64,000 bases of DNA, taken from CBFFRJ01 sp051486985 (GTDB lineage Bacteria > Pseudomonadota > Gammaproteobacteria > Enterobacterales > Enterobacteriaceae). Position 1 is the stretch's first letter. Every line of letters begins with the position of its first letter. Of this stretch, positions 23,557 to 31,569 are shown piece after piece. Made by a program: the position numbers and the translations under genes. The notes beneath the pieces were generated by a model, which was given only the letters and a program-made list of their open reading frames with translations, had not been told where the DNA came from and did no database searches. The stretch covers positions 186,001 to 250,000 of the forward strand of contig NZ_JAHVDV010000002.1 of assembly GCF_051486985.1 (NCBI RefSeq), given 5' to 3'.

Positions 23557-24414
23557 ATGATTTATCCTGATGAAACCATGCTTTATGCACCCATTGACTG
23601 GCAGGACTGTTCCGGAGAATTTAGCGATATCCGTTATCATAAATCGGCTGACGGCATCGCCAGAATCACTATAAATCGCCCGCAGGTGCGTAACGCGTTT
23701 CGTCCGTTGACCGTCAAAGAGATGATTCAGGCGCTCTCGGATGCGCGTTATGACGATGATATCGGCGTCATCATCCTGACCGGGGAGGGTGATCAGGCCT
23801 TCTGTTCCGGTGGTGATCAGAAGGTGCGCGGCGATTACGGCGGATACAAAGACGACTCCGGGGTACATCATCTGAACGTGCTCGATTTCCAGCGCCAGAT
23901 CCGCACCTGCCCTAAACCCGTTGTCGCTGCGGTGGCCGGTTATTCCATTGGTGGCGGTCATGTCCTGCACATGATGTGTGACCTGACTATTGCCGCTGAG
24001 AATGCCATTTTCGGCCAGACGGGGCCAAAAGTCGGCTCCTTTGACGGCGGCTGGGGCGCCTCTTACATGGCCCGTATCGTGGGGCAGAAGAAAGCCCGAG
24101 AGATCTGGTTCCTCTGTCGTCAGTACAATGCCAAAGAAGCGCTGGAGATGGGGCTGGTTAACACGGTGGTGCCGGTGGCTGAGCTGGAACGCGAAACCGT
24201 GCGCTGGTGTCGTGAAATGCTGCAAAACAGCCCAATGGCCTTACGCTGTCTGAAAGCGGCCCTCAATGCAGATTGTGATGGCCAGGCAGGACTTCAGGAG
24301 CTGGCGGGCAATGCCACCATGCTGTTTTACATGACAGAAGAAGGGCAGGAAGGCCGTAACGCGTTTAACGAAAAACGCCAGCCTGACTTCAGTAAATTCA
24401 AACGGAATCCGTAA
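23557..24414 (+). CDS. menB: 1,4-dihydroxy-2-naphthoyl-CoA synthase MenB
   Basis: MenB is a crotonase-family enzyme that closes the naphthoquinone ring, converting o-succinylbenzoyl-CoA to 1,4-dihydroxy-2-naphthoyl-CoA. It has 285 residues, as in E. coli. Visible are the crotonase oxyanion-hole motif CSGGDQKVRGDYGGY, the second motif VAGYSIGGGHVLHMMCDLT and GQTGPKVGSFDGGWGASYMAR. It is one of the most conserved proteins in the window. It lies ten bases after menH and shares one base with menC (TAATG). Confidence 0.98.
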   Translation: MIYPDETMLYAPIDWQDCSGEFSDIRYHKSADGIARITINRPQVRNAFRPLTVKEMIQALSDARYDDDIGVIILTGEGDQAFCSGGDQKVRGDYGGYKDDSGVHHLNVLDFQRQIRTCPKPVVAAVAGYSIGGGHVLHMMCDLTIAAENAIFGQTGPKVGSFDGGWGASYMARIVGQKKAREIWFLCRQYNAKEALEMGLVNTVVPVAELERETVRWCREMLQNSPMALRCLKAALNADCDGQAGLQELAGNATMLFYMTEEGQEGRNAFNEKRQPDFSKFKRNP

Positions 24415-25379
24415 TGCGTGAGGTGCAGGTATACCGCTGGCAGATACCGATGGACGCGGGCGTGGTGCTGCGTGAGCGGAGGCTGAAAACGCGTGATGGG
24501 CTCTTTGTACAACTCCAGGATGGCGCGAGCGAAGGCTGGGGAGAGATAGCCCCTTTGCCCGGCTTCAGCCAGGAGTCACTGGAAGAGGCCACATCCGCGA
24601 CTCTTGCCTGGGTGAAAGCCTGGCAAGCCGGCGAGGAGCCGGCACTGCCGGGTCTGCCCGCTGCCGATTTTGGTATCAGTTGTGCGCTGGCAGAACTGCA
24701 CAATACCCTACCCGAGACTGCTGATTACCGCGCGGCGATGCTGTGCACCGGCGATCCGGATGCGCTCTTTGCTGCGCTGGCGGCATTGCCTGGCGCGAAA
24801 GTGGCAAAAATGAAAGTCGGACTCTATGAAGCCGTACGCGACGGAATGGTGGTGAATCTGATGCTGGAGGCCATTCCGGACTTACAGCTGAGACTTGATG
24901 CCAATCGCGCCTGGACCCCGCTTAAAGCCCGGCAGTTCGCAAAATACGTCAGTCCTGCCTGCCGCAATCGTATCGCGTTTCTGGAAGAGCCTTGCAGGAC
25001 GCGGGAGGACTCCCGTGCGTTTGCGCAGGAAACCGGCATTGCGATAGCCTGGGATGAAAGCCTGCGGGACGACGATTTCAGTTTTGTAGCGGAAGCGGGC
25101 GTGCGCGCTGTGGTCATCAAACCGACCCTGACGGGAAGCCTGGAAAAAGTACAGGCGCAGGTGGTGGCGGCGACGCAACTGGGCCTGGAGGTGGTCATCA
25201 GCTCCTCGCTTGAGTCAAGTCTGGGCCTGACGCAGCTTGCCCGTATTGCCGCCTGGTTAACGCCGGGCAGCATCCCCGGACTCGACACGTTGAGCATCAT
25301 GCAGACCCAACTGCTGCGTCGCTGGCCTGACAGTCCGTTGCCCTGTCAGCAGCGTGAGGCGCTGGAGCCGTTACTATGA
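24414..25379 (+). CDS. menC: o-Succinylbenzoate synthase MenC
   Basis: MenC dehydrates SHCHC to o-succinylbenzoate and belongs to the enolase superfamily (muconate lactonizing group). It has 321 residues. The catalytic Lys lies in KVAKMKVGLYEA, metal-binding acids follow in LRLDANRAW, FLEEPC and AWDESLRD, and the second Lys is in AVVIKPTLTGS. Overlaps: one base with menB and four with menE. Confidence 0.97.
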   Translation: MREVQVYRWQIPMDAGVVLRERRLKTRDGLFVQLQDGASEGWGEIAPLPGFSQESLEEATSATLAWVKAWQAGEEPALPGLPAADFGISCALAELHNTLPETADYRAAMLCTGDPDALFAALAALPGAKVAKMKVGLYEAVRDGMVVNLMLEAIPDLQLRLDANRAWTPLKARQFAKYVSPACRNRIAFLEEPCRTREDSRAFAQETGIAIAWDESLRDDDFSFVAEAGVRAVVIKPTLTGSLEKVQAQVVAATQLGLEVVISSSLESSLGLTQLARIAAWLTPGSIPGLDTLSIMQTQLLRRWPDSPLPCQQREALEPLL

Positions 25380-26740
25380 ACTTCAGCGACTGGCCGTGGC
25401 GTCACTGGCGAGCCCAGCGGGGGGAGGCCACAGCACTTCGTCTGCACGAAGAGTCAATGAGCTGGGTGGCGTTATGTGAACAGGTTGATGCCCTGGCCTG
25501 CGGTTTTGCTGCGCAGGGGATTGAGCCTGGCGACGGTGTGATGCTGCGTGCGAAAAATCATCCGCGGACCCTTCTGGCGTGGCTGGCATTGTTGCAGTGT
25601 GGTGCGCGTGTGCTGCCCATTAACCCTCAACTTCCTGATGCATTGCTTCGGGAGCTGTTGCCCTCTCTGACGCTGCGTTTTGCCCTGGATCTTACGGGGG
25701 AGATCGGCTGGCCTGGGCTGACCTCCCTCGACTGGCGCTTAATACCCGGCCGATATGACGCGGGCTGGCAACCAGAGCGACTGGCATCCATGACGCTCAC
25801 CTCAGGCTCGACGGGATTACCGAAAGCGGCAGTGCACCATTGCCGCGCACACCTTGCCAGTGCGCAGGGGGTGCTCTCGTTAATTCCTTTTGTAGAGGGG
25901 GATGACTGGCTGTTATCCCTGCCGCTGTTTCATGTTTCCGGGCAGGGAATACTCTGGCGCTGGCTCCTGGCCGGTGCAAGGCTGACGGTCTCGGAAAGGC
26001 CACTGGCTGAGGCGTTACAGGGGTGCACCCATGCGTCACTGGTGCCGACACAACTCTGGCGCTTGCTTAACGACGGCGCATCCGTGAGCCTCAAAGCGGT
26101 CCTGCTGGGAGGCGCGTCCATTCCTGTCGACCTGACGCATCACGCCCTGGAGCGGGGGATCAGCACATGGTGCGGCTACGGGTTAACGGAATTTGCCTCA
26201 ACCGTCTGTGCGAAAGCGGCAGACGGGGGAGCCGACGTCGGCTTCGCCCTTCCGGGTCGGGAGGTTCGCATTGTCGACAATGAAGTCTGGCTACGTGCCA
26301 GCAGTATGGCCTCAGGTTATTGGCGTGACGGGGCGCTACAGCCCATCACCAATCAGAGCGGCTGGTTTGCCACCCGCGATCGGGGCATGCTGACAGAGGG
26401 GCGGCTGACGATTTCAGGACGGCTGGATAACCTCTTTTTCAGCGGCGGTGAAAGCGTGCAGCCCGAGGAGGTTGAGCGGGTTCTCTGCGCGTATCCTCAT
26501 GTCCGCCAGGTGTTTGTCGCCCCTATTGATGACCGGGAGTTTGGTCAGCGCCCGGTGGCCGTTGTGCAGGGGAACGCGCTGTTGGAGCTTCATGACCTTG
26601 AGCGCTGGTCTCGGGACAAGCTGGCCCGTTTTCAGCAACCGGTGAAGTGGCTTACCCTGCCTGACGATCTCCTTCAGGGGGGCATAAAAATCTCCCGCCG
26701 GGCGTTGCAGAACTGGGTGGCGGTTCAGGTCAACGGATGA
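25376..26740 (+). CDS. menE: o-Succinylbenzoate-CoA ligase MenE
   Basis: MenE activates o-succinylbenzoate with ATP and CoA, supplying the MenB substrate. It is an acyl-adenylate-forming (ANL) enzyme of 454 residues. The P-loop-like motif is MTLTSGSTGLPKAAVHH, the adenylate-binding region CGYGLTEFAS, and the hinge GRLDNLFFSGGESVQPEEVE. The catalytic Lys near the end is in GGIKISRRALQNW. It is the last gene of the men cluster. In E. coli pmrD and the arn operon come next; here nudI is reached after 117 bases. Confidence 0.96.
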   Translation: MNFSDWPWRHWRAQRGEATALRLHEESMSWVALCEQVDALACGFAAQGIEPGDGVMLRAKNHPRTLLAWLALLQCGARVLPINPQLPDALLRELLPSLTLRFALDLTGEIGWPGLTSLDWRLIPGRYDAGWQPERLASMTLTSGSTGLPKAAVHHCRAHLASAQGVLSLIPFVEGDDWLLSLPLFHVSGQGILWRWLLAGARLTVSERPLAEALQGCTHASLVPTQLWRLLNDGASVSLKAVLLGGASIPVDLTHHALERGISTWCGYGLTEFASTVCAKAADGGADVGFALPGREVRIVDNEVWLRASSMASGYWRDGALQPITNQSGWFATRDRGMLTEGRLTISGRLDNLFFSGGESVQPEEVERVLCAYPHVRQVFVAPIDDREFGQRPVAVVQGNALLELHDLERWSRDKLARFQQPVKWLTLPDDLLQGGIKISRRALQNWVAVQVNG

Positions 26741-26813
26741 TTTTGCCTGGCACACTCCTGATTGTTGAGGCTGAGTGGGCCGCGAAAAAAGGGTCACTAT
26801 GGCGGGCATAAAG

Positions 26814-26838
26814 AAGGGCTGGCACCGGTTCAGCCCTT
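26814..26838. terminator. Possible terminator between convergent menE and nudI
   Basis: AAGGGCTG (26814-26821) pairs with CAGCCCTT (26831-26838) across a nine-base loop. The stem is perfect, but the following T run is short (TTGTG). It lies between menE (+) and nudI (-). Confidence 0.5.
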
Positions 26839-26857
26839 GTGTGCCAGATAACCGGCC

Positions 26858-27283
26858 TTAGAGCACGCCTTTAAGCGCCAGGGTTTGACGGGTGGCAACG
26901 TTCAGATCGTAATTCGCTAAATCAGCCGGAGCGACCCAGGCAAACGCCTGAAACTCTTCATTGAGCGTAATATCGCGGTTTGCACTGACGCAGTCGAAGA
27001 TCAGATAAAGCATATGAATTTCCTCTTTACTGCCGTCAGCGTAGGTTTTCAGGCGCACATCATCGCGAAACGTCCACGGGGTTATACTTTCCAGCACAAT
27101 GTTGCCCCCCAGTTCTTCGCGGATCTCACGGCGTAACGCCTCTTCAATCCTTTCACCGGGTTCAACGCCGCCGCCCGAAAGCGCCCATTGTCCGGGAAAC
27201 ACGCCACGATCGTCGGCCATTTTGCAGAGCAAATAGTCGCCATTATTTTGAATCAGCGGGCACACAATGGTTCTCTGTCGCAT
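26858..27283 (-). CDS. nudI: Nudix nucleoside triphosphatase NudI
   Basis: NudI hydrolyses (deoxy)nucleoside triphosphates, with preference for pyrimidines in E. coli. It has 141 residues from the ATG at 27283 (MRQRTIVCPLIQ); an ATG six codons upstream is less likely because AAGGA is well placed for the chosen start. The Nudix box is complete: GGGVEPGERIEEALRREIRE followed by ELGG. It is convergent with menE and divergent from yfaZ. Confidence 0.95.
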   Translation of the reverse strand: MRQRTIVCPLIQNNGDYLLCKMADDRGVFPGQWALSGGGVEPGERIEEALRREIREELGGNIVLESITPWTFRDDVRLKTYADGSKEEIHMLYLIFDCVSANRDITLNEEFQAFAWVAPADLANYDLNVATRQTLALKGVL

Positions 27284-27411
27284 CGTCTTATCCTTATCCA
27301 CACGCAGTGAAAGGGTTATACCATTTACCGACTGATTATGCAGTTCATGCCATGAAAAGAATAAAAATCAGCAATTGGTGTAACAATTCATTTTTAGTTC
27401 GCTCCCGACGA

Positions 27412-27457
27412 AAAAAAAGATCGTACAATCAGCCGCTTTGATTGTTAGATCCTTTTT
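27412..27457 (+). other. Terminator-like inverted repeat in yfaZ leader
   Basis: An A run leads into GATC-GT-ACAATCA (27419-27431), a seven-base loop, then TGATTGT-TA-GATC (27439-27451) and CTTTTT. The 13-base arms pair with one 2-base internal mismatch. The layout is that of an intrinsic terminator on both strands, yet it ends only about 15 bases before the yfaZ start. It may be an attenuator, a protein operator, or an insulating terminator with yfaZ promoted within or after it. Confidence 0.6.
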
Positions 27458-27472
27458 GCGCGGAATATGGAA

Positions 27473-28015
27473 ATGAAAAAATTAGCTTTTATGGCCCTGG
27501 CGGCATCTCTTTTGGTATCAACGGGGGCAAACGCAATCAGTCTGAGCGGACAGGTAGGCGAGCATTACACCAACCTTGGCGTAGGCATGGGGACGGAAAG
27601 CAGCGGTCTGGCACTGAGCGGCAACTGGGCGCATAACGACAACGATGGCGATATTGCTGGCCTGGGTCTCGGGTTTAATCTTCCGCTTGGCCCGTTTATG
27701 GGCACTGTCGGTGGAAAAGGGGTCTATCTCAACCCTAATGAAGGCAGCGAAGGCTATGCCGCCGCGGTCGGTGGCGGTCTGGCATGGCAGGTCACTGACA
27801 GCTTCCGCTTGTTTGGTGAGTATTACTACTCCCCGGACTCTCTCTCCAGCGGCGTGGATGATTACAAAGAAGCGAATGCAGGCGCACGCTTTACTATTCT
27901 GCGCCCGCTGAGTATTGAAGCCGGTTACCGTTATGTCGAACTGACAGGCAAAGACGGCAAACGCGACAGCACCGTGGCTGACGGTCCGTACGTCGGCGTC
28001 AACGCGAGCTTCTGA
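27473..28015 (+). CDS. yfaZ: Outer-membrane beta-barrel protein YfaZ
   Basis: YfaZ is a predicted small outer-membrane beta-barrel of unestablished function. I start at the ATG at 27473 (MKKLAFMALAASLLVSTGANA, 180 residues, equal to E. coli). An ATG two codons earlier is possible. A cleavable signal peptide ends at GANA-IS. The mature part shows alternating hydrophobic/polar strands (LALSGNWAHNDNDGDIAGLG, FRLFGEYYYSPDSLSSGVDD) and ends in the C-terminal Phe usual for outer-membrane proteins (GVNASF). It is followed by its own terminator hairpin. Confidence 0.9.
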   Translation: MKKLAFMALAASLLVSTGANAISLSGQVGEHYTNLGVGMGTESSGLALSGNWAHNDNDGDIAGLGLGFNLPLGPFMGTVGGKGVYLNPNEGSEGYAAAVGGGLAWQVTDSFRLFGEYYYSPDSLSSGVDDYKEANAGARFTILRPLSIEAGYRYVELTGKDGKRDSTVADGPYVGVNASF

Positions 28016-28024
28016 TGGCTTTTT

Positions 28025-28054
28025 CTGGCGCGACCTTCGTTGCGCCAGTTTCTT
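28025..28054 (+). terminator. Terminator after yfaZ
   Basis: CTGGCGC (28025-28031) pairs with GCGCCAG (28042-28048), followed by TTTCTT. It lies nine bases after the yfaZ stop. Confidence 0.75.
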
Positions 28055-28112
28055 CCCGCCTTTCCCTCACCCATGCGTTATAGTATTTCGACCGCTATTG
28101 CAGGAGAAAATA

Positions 28113-29312
28113 ATGTTAAATGTGGAGATGCTGTCAACCGGCGATGAAGTGCTGCATGGGCAAATCGTGGATACTAATGCAGCCTGGCTGGCAGATTTTT
28201 TCTTTAATCAGGGCGTACCGCTCACCCGCCGTAACACCGTGGGAGACAACCTGAATGACCTGGTGGCCATCCTGCGCGAGCGCAGTGAACATGCCGATAT
28301 CCTTATCGTAAACGGTGGCTTAGGCCCGACCAGCGACGATCTCAGCGCGCTTGCCGCTGCCACTGCTAAAGGGGAGTCACTCGTTATGCACCAAGAGTGG
28401 CTTACCCACATGGAGCGGTTCTTCAGCGAACGTGGCCGCGTGATGGCACCGAGCAACCGTAAGCAGGCCGAAATTCCCGCCAGCGCAGAGCTTGTGGATA
28501 ATCCGGTCGGGACTGCCTGTGGTTTTGCCGTCCAGCTTAACCGCTGCCTGATGTTCTTTACACCCGGCGTACCTTCAGAATTTAAGGTGATGGTCGAGCA
28601 GGAGATTTTGCCCCGTATTCGAGCCCGCTTCACGCTACCTGCGCCGCCGGTTTGCCTGCGCCTGACCACCTTTGGCCGCTCAGAAAGCGACCTTGCGCAA
28701 AATCTGGCGCATCTCGCCTTACCGCAAGGGGTGGTCATGGGCTATCGCTCTTCCATGCCCATCATTGAGCTAAAACTTACCGGACCTGCGGAACATAAGC
28801 AGGCAATGGACGCCTTGTGGCCTGAAGTCAAACGGGTTGCCGGTGAAAGTCTTATTTTCGAAGGCACGGAAGGGTTGCCTGCGCTTATTGCCCGGCATTT
28901 GCGTGAGCGCCAGTTGAGTCTGACAGTGAGCGAACAATTTACGGCTGGACTGGTGGCGCTGCAGCTTTCCCGCGCCGGCGCACCGTTGTTGGTCAGTGAG
29001 GTGCTTCCCTCACAGGATGAAGCCCTGCTGCAGGCAGCACGCTGGGCAGCGGGCCTGCGCGACCGGCATCTTGCAGGCCTGGCGTTAACCGTGACGGGGC
29101 TTGAGGAGGAATATCTGAATTTTGCCCTGGCGACACCCGAAGGCACTCATGCGTTGCGCGTGAAGTTCAACACCAACCGACATAGCCTGGCGGTGCGTCA
29201 GGAGGTGTGCGCGATGATGGCGCTGAACATGTTGCGCCGCTGGTTACTGGGTAAAGATCTCACCAGTGAGCATGGATGGGTTAACGTCGTCGACACGCTG
29301 ACGGTGGAATAA
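28113..29312 (+). CDS. yfaY: CinA-like protein YfaY
   Basis: YfaY is a CinA-family protein with an N-terminal MoCF/COG1058 (molybdopterin-binding-like, ADP-ribose pyrophosphatase) domain, visible in MLSTGDEVLHGQIVDTN and VNGGLGPTSDDLSA. Its C-terminal part (about 250-399) resembles the NMN-deamidase domain but is diverged: where active enzymes have an ES(C/A)TGG-type motif, this protein has SEQFTAGLVALQLS, so deamidase activity is doubtful. It has 399 residues from the ATG at 28113, which follows AGGAGAAAATA. It lies between yfaZ and the rhm cluster, as in E. coli. Confidence 0.93.
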   Translation: MLNVEMLSTGDEVLHGQIVDTNAAWLADFFFNQGVPLTRRNTVGDNLNDLVAILRERSEHADILIVNGGLGPTSDDLSALAAATAKGESLVMHQEWLTHMERFFSERGRVMAPSNRKQAEIPASAELVDNPVGTACGFAVQLNRCLMFFTPGVPSEFKVMVEQEILPRIRARFTLPAPPVCLRLTTFGRSESDLAQNLAHLALPQGVVMGYRSSMPIIELKLTGPAEHKQAMDALWPEVKRVAGESLIFEGTEGLPALIARHLRERQLSLTVSEQFTAGLVALQLSRAGAPLLVSEVLPSQDEALLQAARWAAGLRDRHLAGLALTVTGLEEEYLNFALATPEGTHALRVKFNTNRHSLAVRQEVCAMMALNMLRRWLLGKDLTSEHGWVNVVDTLTVE

Positions 29313-29324
29313 TTTGTTCTTAAA

Positions 29325-29355
29325 GGGAGGTTTACTTGACCTCCCTCATTTTTTG
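29325..29355 (+). terminator. Terminator after yfaY
   Basis: GGGAGGT (29325-29331) pairs with ACCTCCC (29339-29345), followed by TCATTTTTTG. It separates yfaY from the rhamnonate cluster. Confidence 0.88.
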
Positions 29356-29386
29356 TCCAGCCGGTTGTACTCATCGTAAAAAAATC

Positions 29387-29402
29387 TGTGTGGCCTCTCA
29401 CA
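29387..29402 (+). promoter_or_regulatory. Candidate CRP site upstream of rhmR
   Basis: TGTGT-GGCCTC-TCACA has both half-sites of the CRP consensus (TGTGA-N6-TCACA) with one mismatch. It is 117 bases before the rhmR start. CRP control would suit a sugar-acid catabolic cluster. No clear -10 was identified. Confidence 0.5.
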
Positions 29403-29518
29403 AATCTTCTCATGATTTTGTGCAAAGGGTCAGACAGTCCACGCTTCATGACGTGCTTCACAAAATTCTCCGCGCCAGGCCGCAACACTGATTCCAATCC
29501 CTGAGACCGGAGTCCAGT

Positions 29519-30301
29519 ATGTTGGAATCAAGTAAAGTCCCGGCACTTACCCGTGCCATTCAAATACTTAATCTTATTGCCAGCGTAGGGCCCTGTAGCG
29601 CGGCAACCATTATTGAAAAAACCGGCATCCCCAAAAGTACGGCGTATCTGCTTCTTGGCGAATTAAAAAAAGAGCGGCTGCTGCGCACGGACAGCCAGGA
29701 TAATTTTTGCCTGTGGACAAAGCTGGTTGAACTTGCCGGACAGGCGCTCAGCAAAATGGATCTTCGCGAAATTGCTCGTCCTCGCCTGACTCGTCTCATG
29801 GACGAGACCGGGCTGCTCTGCCACCTGGGTATTATCGATAACGCCAACGCCTATTACATTCTCAAAATAGAGTCTTCCTCAACCATCAGTGTGCGTTCCC
29901 ACGAAGGCAAAAGTCTCTCCCTTCACCGTTCAGGTATCGGGAAATGTCTGCTGGCCTGGCAATCTCCCGTGGTGCGCGATGAGATCATTCAAAAGCTTGA
30001 GTGGGAAAAAACCACCCCAACGACGATTAGCGGGCCAGAAGCCCTGCAGAATGAGTTACTGCGCATTCGCGCCTGCGGCTGGAGCTATGACAACGGGGAA
30101 GATTATCCCGACGTCCGCTGTGTCGCTGCTCCCGTTTTTAACGCCAGTGACACACTCACCGCAGCCATCTCTGTCGTCGGTACCTGCCTGCAAATTAATG
30201 AAGATAACCGGGACTATCTCGCCGGTAAGGCCATCGCCTGCGCGAAAGATATTTCCCGTCTGTTGGGGTGGATGAGCCCCTTCGAAAAACAAGCCTCATA
30301 A
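29519..30301 (+). CDS. rhmR: IclR-family regulator of rhamnonate catabolism
   Basis: This IclR-type regulator (E. coli YfaX/RhmR) probably controls the adjacent rhamnonate genes. It has 260 residues. The N-terminal winged helix spans about 1-65 (VPALTRAIQILNLIASVGPC, IIEKTGIPKSTAYLLL), and the IclR effector domain follows (LHRSGIGKCLLAW, GWSYDNGEDYPDVRCVAAPVF). It is read in the same direction as rhmDTA and lies 13 bases before rhmD, so it may be co-transcribed with them. The ligand is inferred from context, not shown. Confidence 0.9.
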   Translation: MLESSKVPALTRAIQILNLIASVGPCSAATIIEKTGIPKSTAYLLLGELKKERLLRTDSQDNFCLWTKLVELAGQALSKMDLREIARPRLTRLMDETGLLCHLGIIDNANAYYILKIESSSTISVRSHEGKSLSLHRSGIGKCLLAWQSPVVRDEIIQKLEWEKTTPTTISGPEALQNELLRIRACGWSYDNGEDYPDVRCVAAPVFNASDTLTAAISVVGTCLQINEDNRDYLAGKAIACAKDISRLLGWMSPFEKQAS

Positions 30302-30314
30302 CAAGGAGAACATC

Positions 30315-31520
30315 ATGACCCTACCGAAAATTAAACATGTCCGCGCCTGGTTTACCGGCGGAGCCACGGCTGAAAAAGGCGCAGGCGGCGGTGATTATCA
30401 TGACCAGGGGGCAGATCACTGGATTGACAGTCATATTGCGACCCCCATGAGTAAATACAAAGAGTATGAGCAGTCCCGTCAGTCTTTTGGCATTAATGTA
30501 CTCGGTACGCTGATAGTGGAGGTGGAGGCTGAAAACGGTCAGACCGGCTTTGCCGTCACCACCGCTGGCGAGATGGGCTGTTTCATCGTTGAAAAGCATC
30601 TCAACCGTTTTATCGAGGGCAAATGCGTCAGTGACATCAAGCTCATTCACGACCAGATGCTGGGGGCGACTTACTACTACGCGGGCTCCGGCGGCCTGGT
30701 AATGAACACGATTTCCTGTGTCGATCTGGCGCTCTGGGATCTGTTCGGCAAAGTCGTGGGGCTGCCGGTGTATAAACTTCTGGGCGGCGCAGTGCGCGAA
30801 GAAATACAGTTCTACGCCACCGGTGCACGACCGGATTTAGCCAAAGAGATGGGCTTCATCGGCGGTAAAATGCCTACCCACTGGGGACCGCACGACGGGG
30901 ATGCAGGGATCCGCAAAGATGCGGCGATGGTGGCGGAATACCGTGAAAAATGCGGTGAAGACTTCTGGCTGATGCTCGATTGCTGGATGAGTCAGGACGT
31001 GAACTACGCGACAAAACTGGCCCACGCCTGTGCGCCGTACAACCTCAAATGGATTGAAGAGTGTCTGCCGCCGCAGCAATACGAAGGCTACCGTGAACTC
31101 AAACGTAATGCGCCAGCCGGCATGATGGTGACCAGCGGCGAGCACCACGGCACCCTGCAATCATTTCGGACGCTGTCGGAGACCGGCATCGACATCATGC
31201 AGCCGGACGTCGGCTGGTGTGGCGGGTTGACCACGCTTGTGGAGATAGCCGCCATTGCCAAGGCGCGTGGGCAGCTGGTGGTGCCGCACGGTTCTTCCGT
31301 CTATTCCCACCACGCGGTGATCACCTTCACCAATACGCCGTTCAGTGAGTTTTTAATGACCAGTCCGGACTGCGCCACCCTGCGTCCGCAGTTCGATCCC
31401 ATCCTGCTCGATGAACCGGTGCCGGAGAAGGGCCGTATTCATAAATCCGTGCTCGATAAACCCGGGTTTGGCGTTGAACTCAACCGCGACTGCAACCTGA
31501 AGCGTCCTTACAGCCATTAA
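30315..31520 (+). CDS. rhmD: L-rhamnonate dehydratase RhmD
   Basis: RhmD dehydrates L-rhamnonate to 2-keto-3-deoxy-L-rhamnonate and is an enolase-superfamily (mandelate racemase group) enzyme. It has 401 residues. Visible are the N-terminal capping domain, metal ligands in LMLDCWMSQDVNYATK, WIEECLPPQQYEGY and TSGEHHGT, and the catalytic His region VPHGSSVYSHHAV. AAGGAGAACATC supplies the ribosome-binding site. It is followed by the transporter and aldolase of the same pathway. Confidence 0.95.
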   Translation: MTLPKIKHVRAWFTGGATAEKGAGGGDYHDQGADHWIDSHIATPMSKYKEYEQSRQSFGINVLGTLIVEVEAENGQTGFAVTTAGEMGCFIVEKHLNRFIEGKCVSDIKLIHDQMLGATYYYAGSGGLVMNTISCVDLALWDLFGKVVGLPVYKLLGGAVREEIQFYATGARPDLAKEMGFIGGKMPTHWGPHDGDAGIRKDAAMVAEYREKCGEDFWLMLDCWMSQDVNYATKLAHACAPYNLKWIEECLPPQQYEGYRELKRNAPAGMMVTSGEHHGTLQSFRTLSETGIDIMQPDVGWCGGLTTLVEIAAIAKARGQLVVPHGSSVYSHHAVITFTNTPFSEFLMTSPDCATLRPQFDPILLDEPVPEKGRIHKSVLDKPGFGVELNRDCNLKRPYSH

Positions 31521-31529
31521 TGTTCATCT

Positions 31530-31549
31530 GCCGCGCCCTGTCGCGCGGC
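31530..31549 (+). other. GC-rich hairpin between rhmD and rhmT
   Basis: GCCGCGC (31530-31536) pairs perfectly with GCGCGGC (31543-31549) around CCTGTC. There is no T run, so it is likely an mRNA stability or processing element, or a partial attenuator between the dehydratase and transporter genes. Confidence 0.4.
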
Positions 31550-31569
31550 GGGCGTCCAAGGAATCATTC

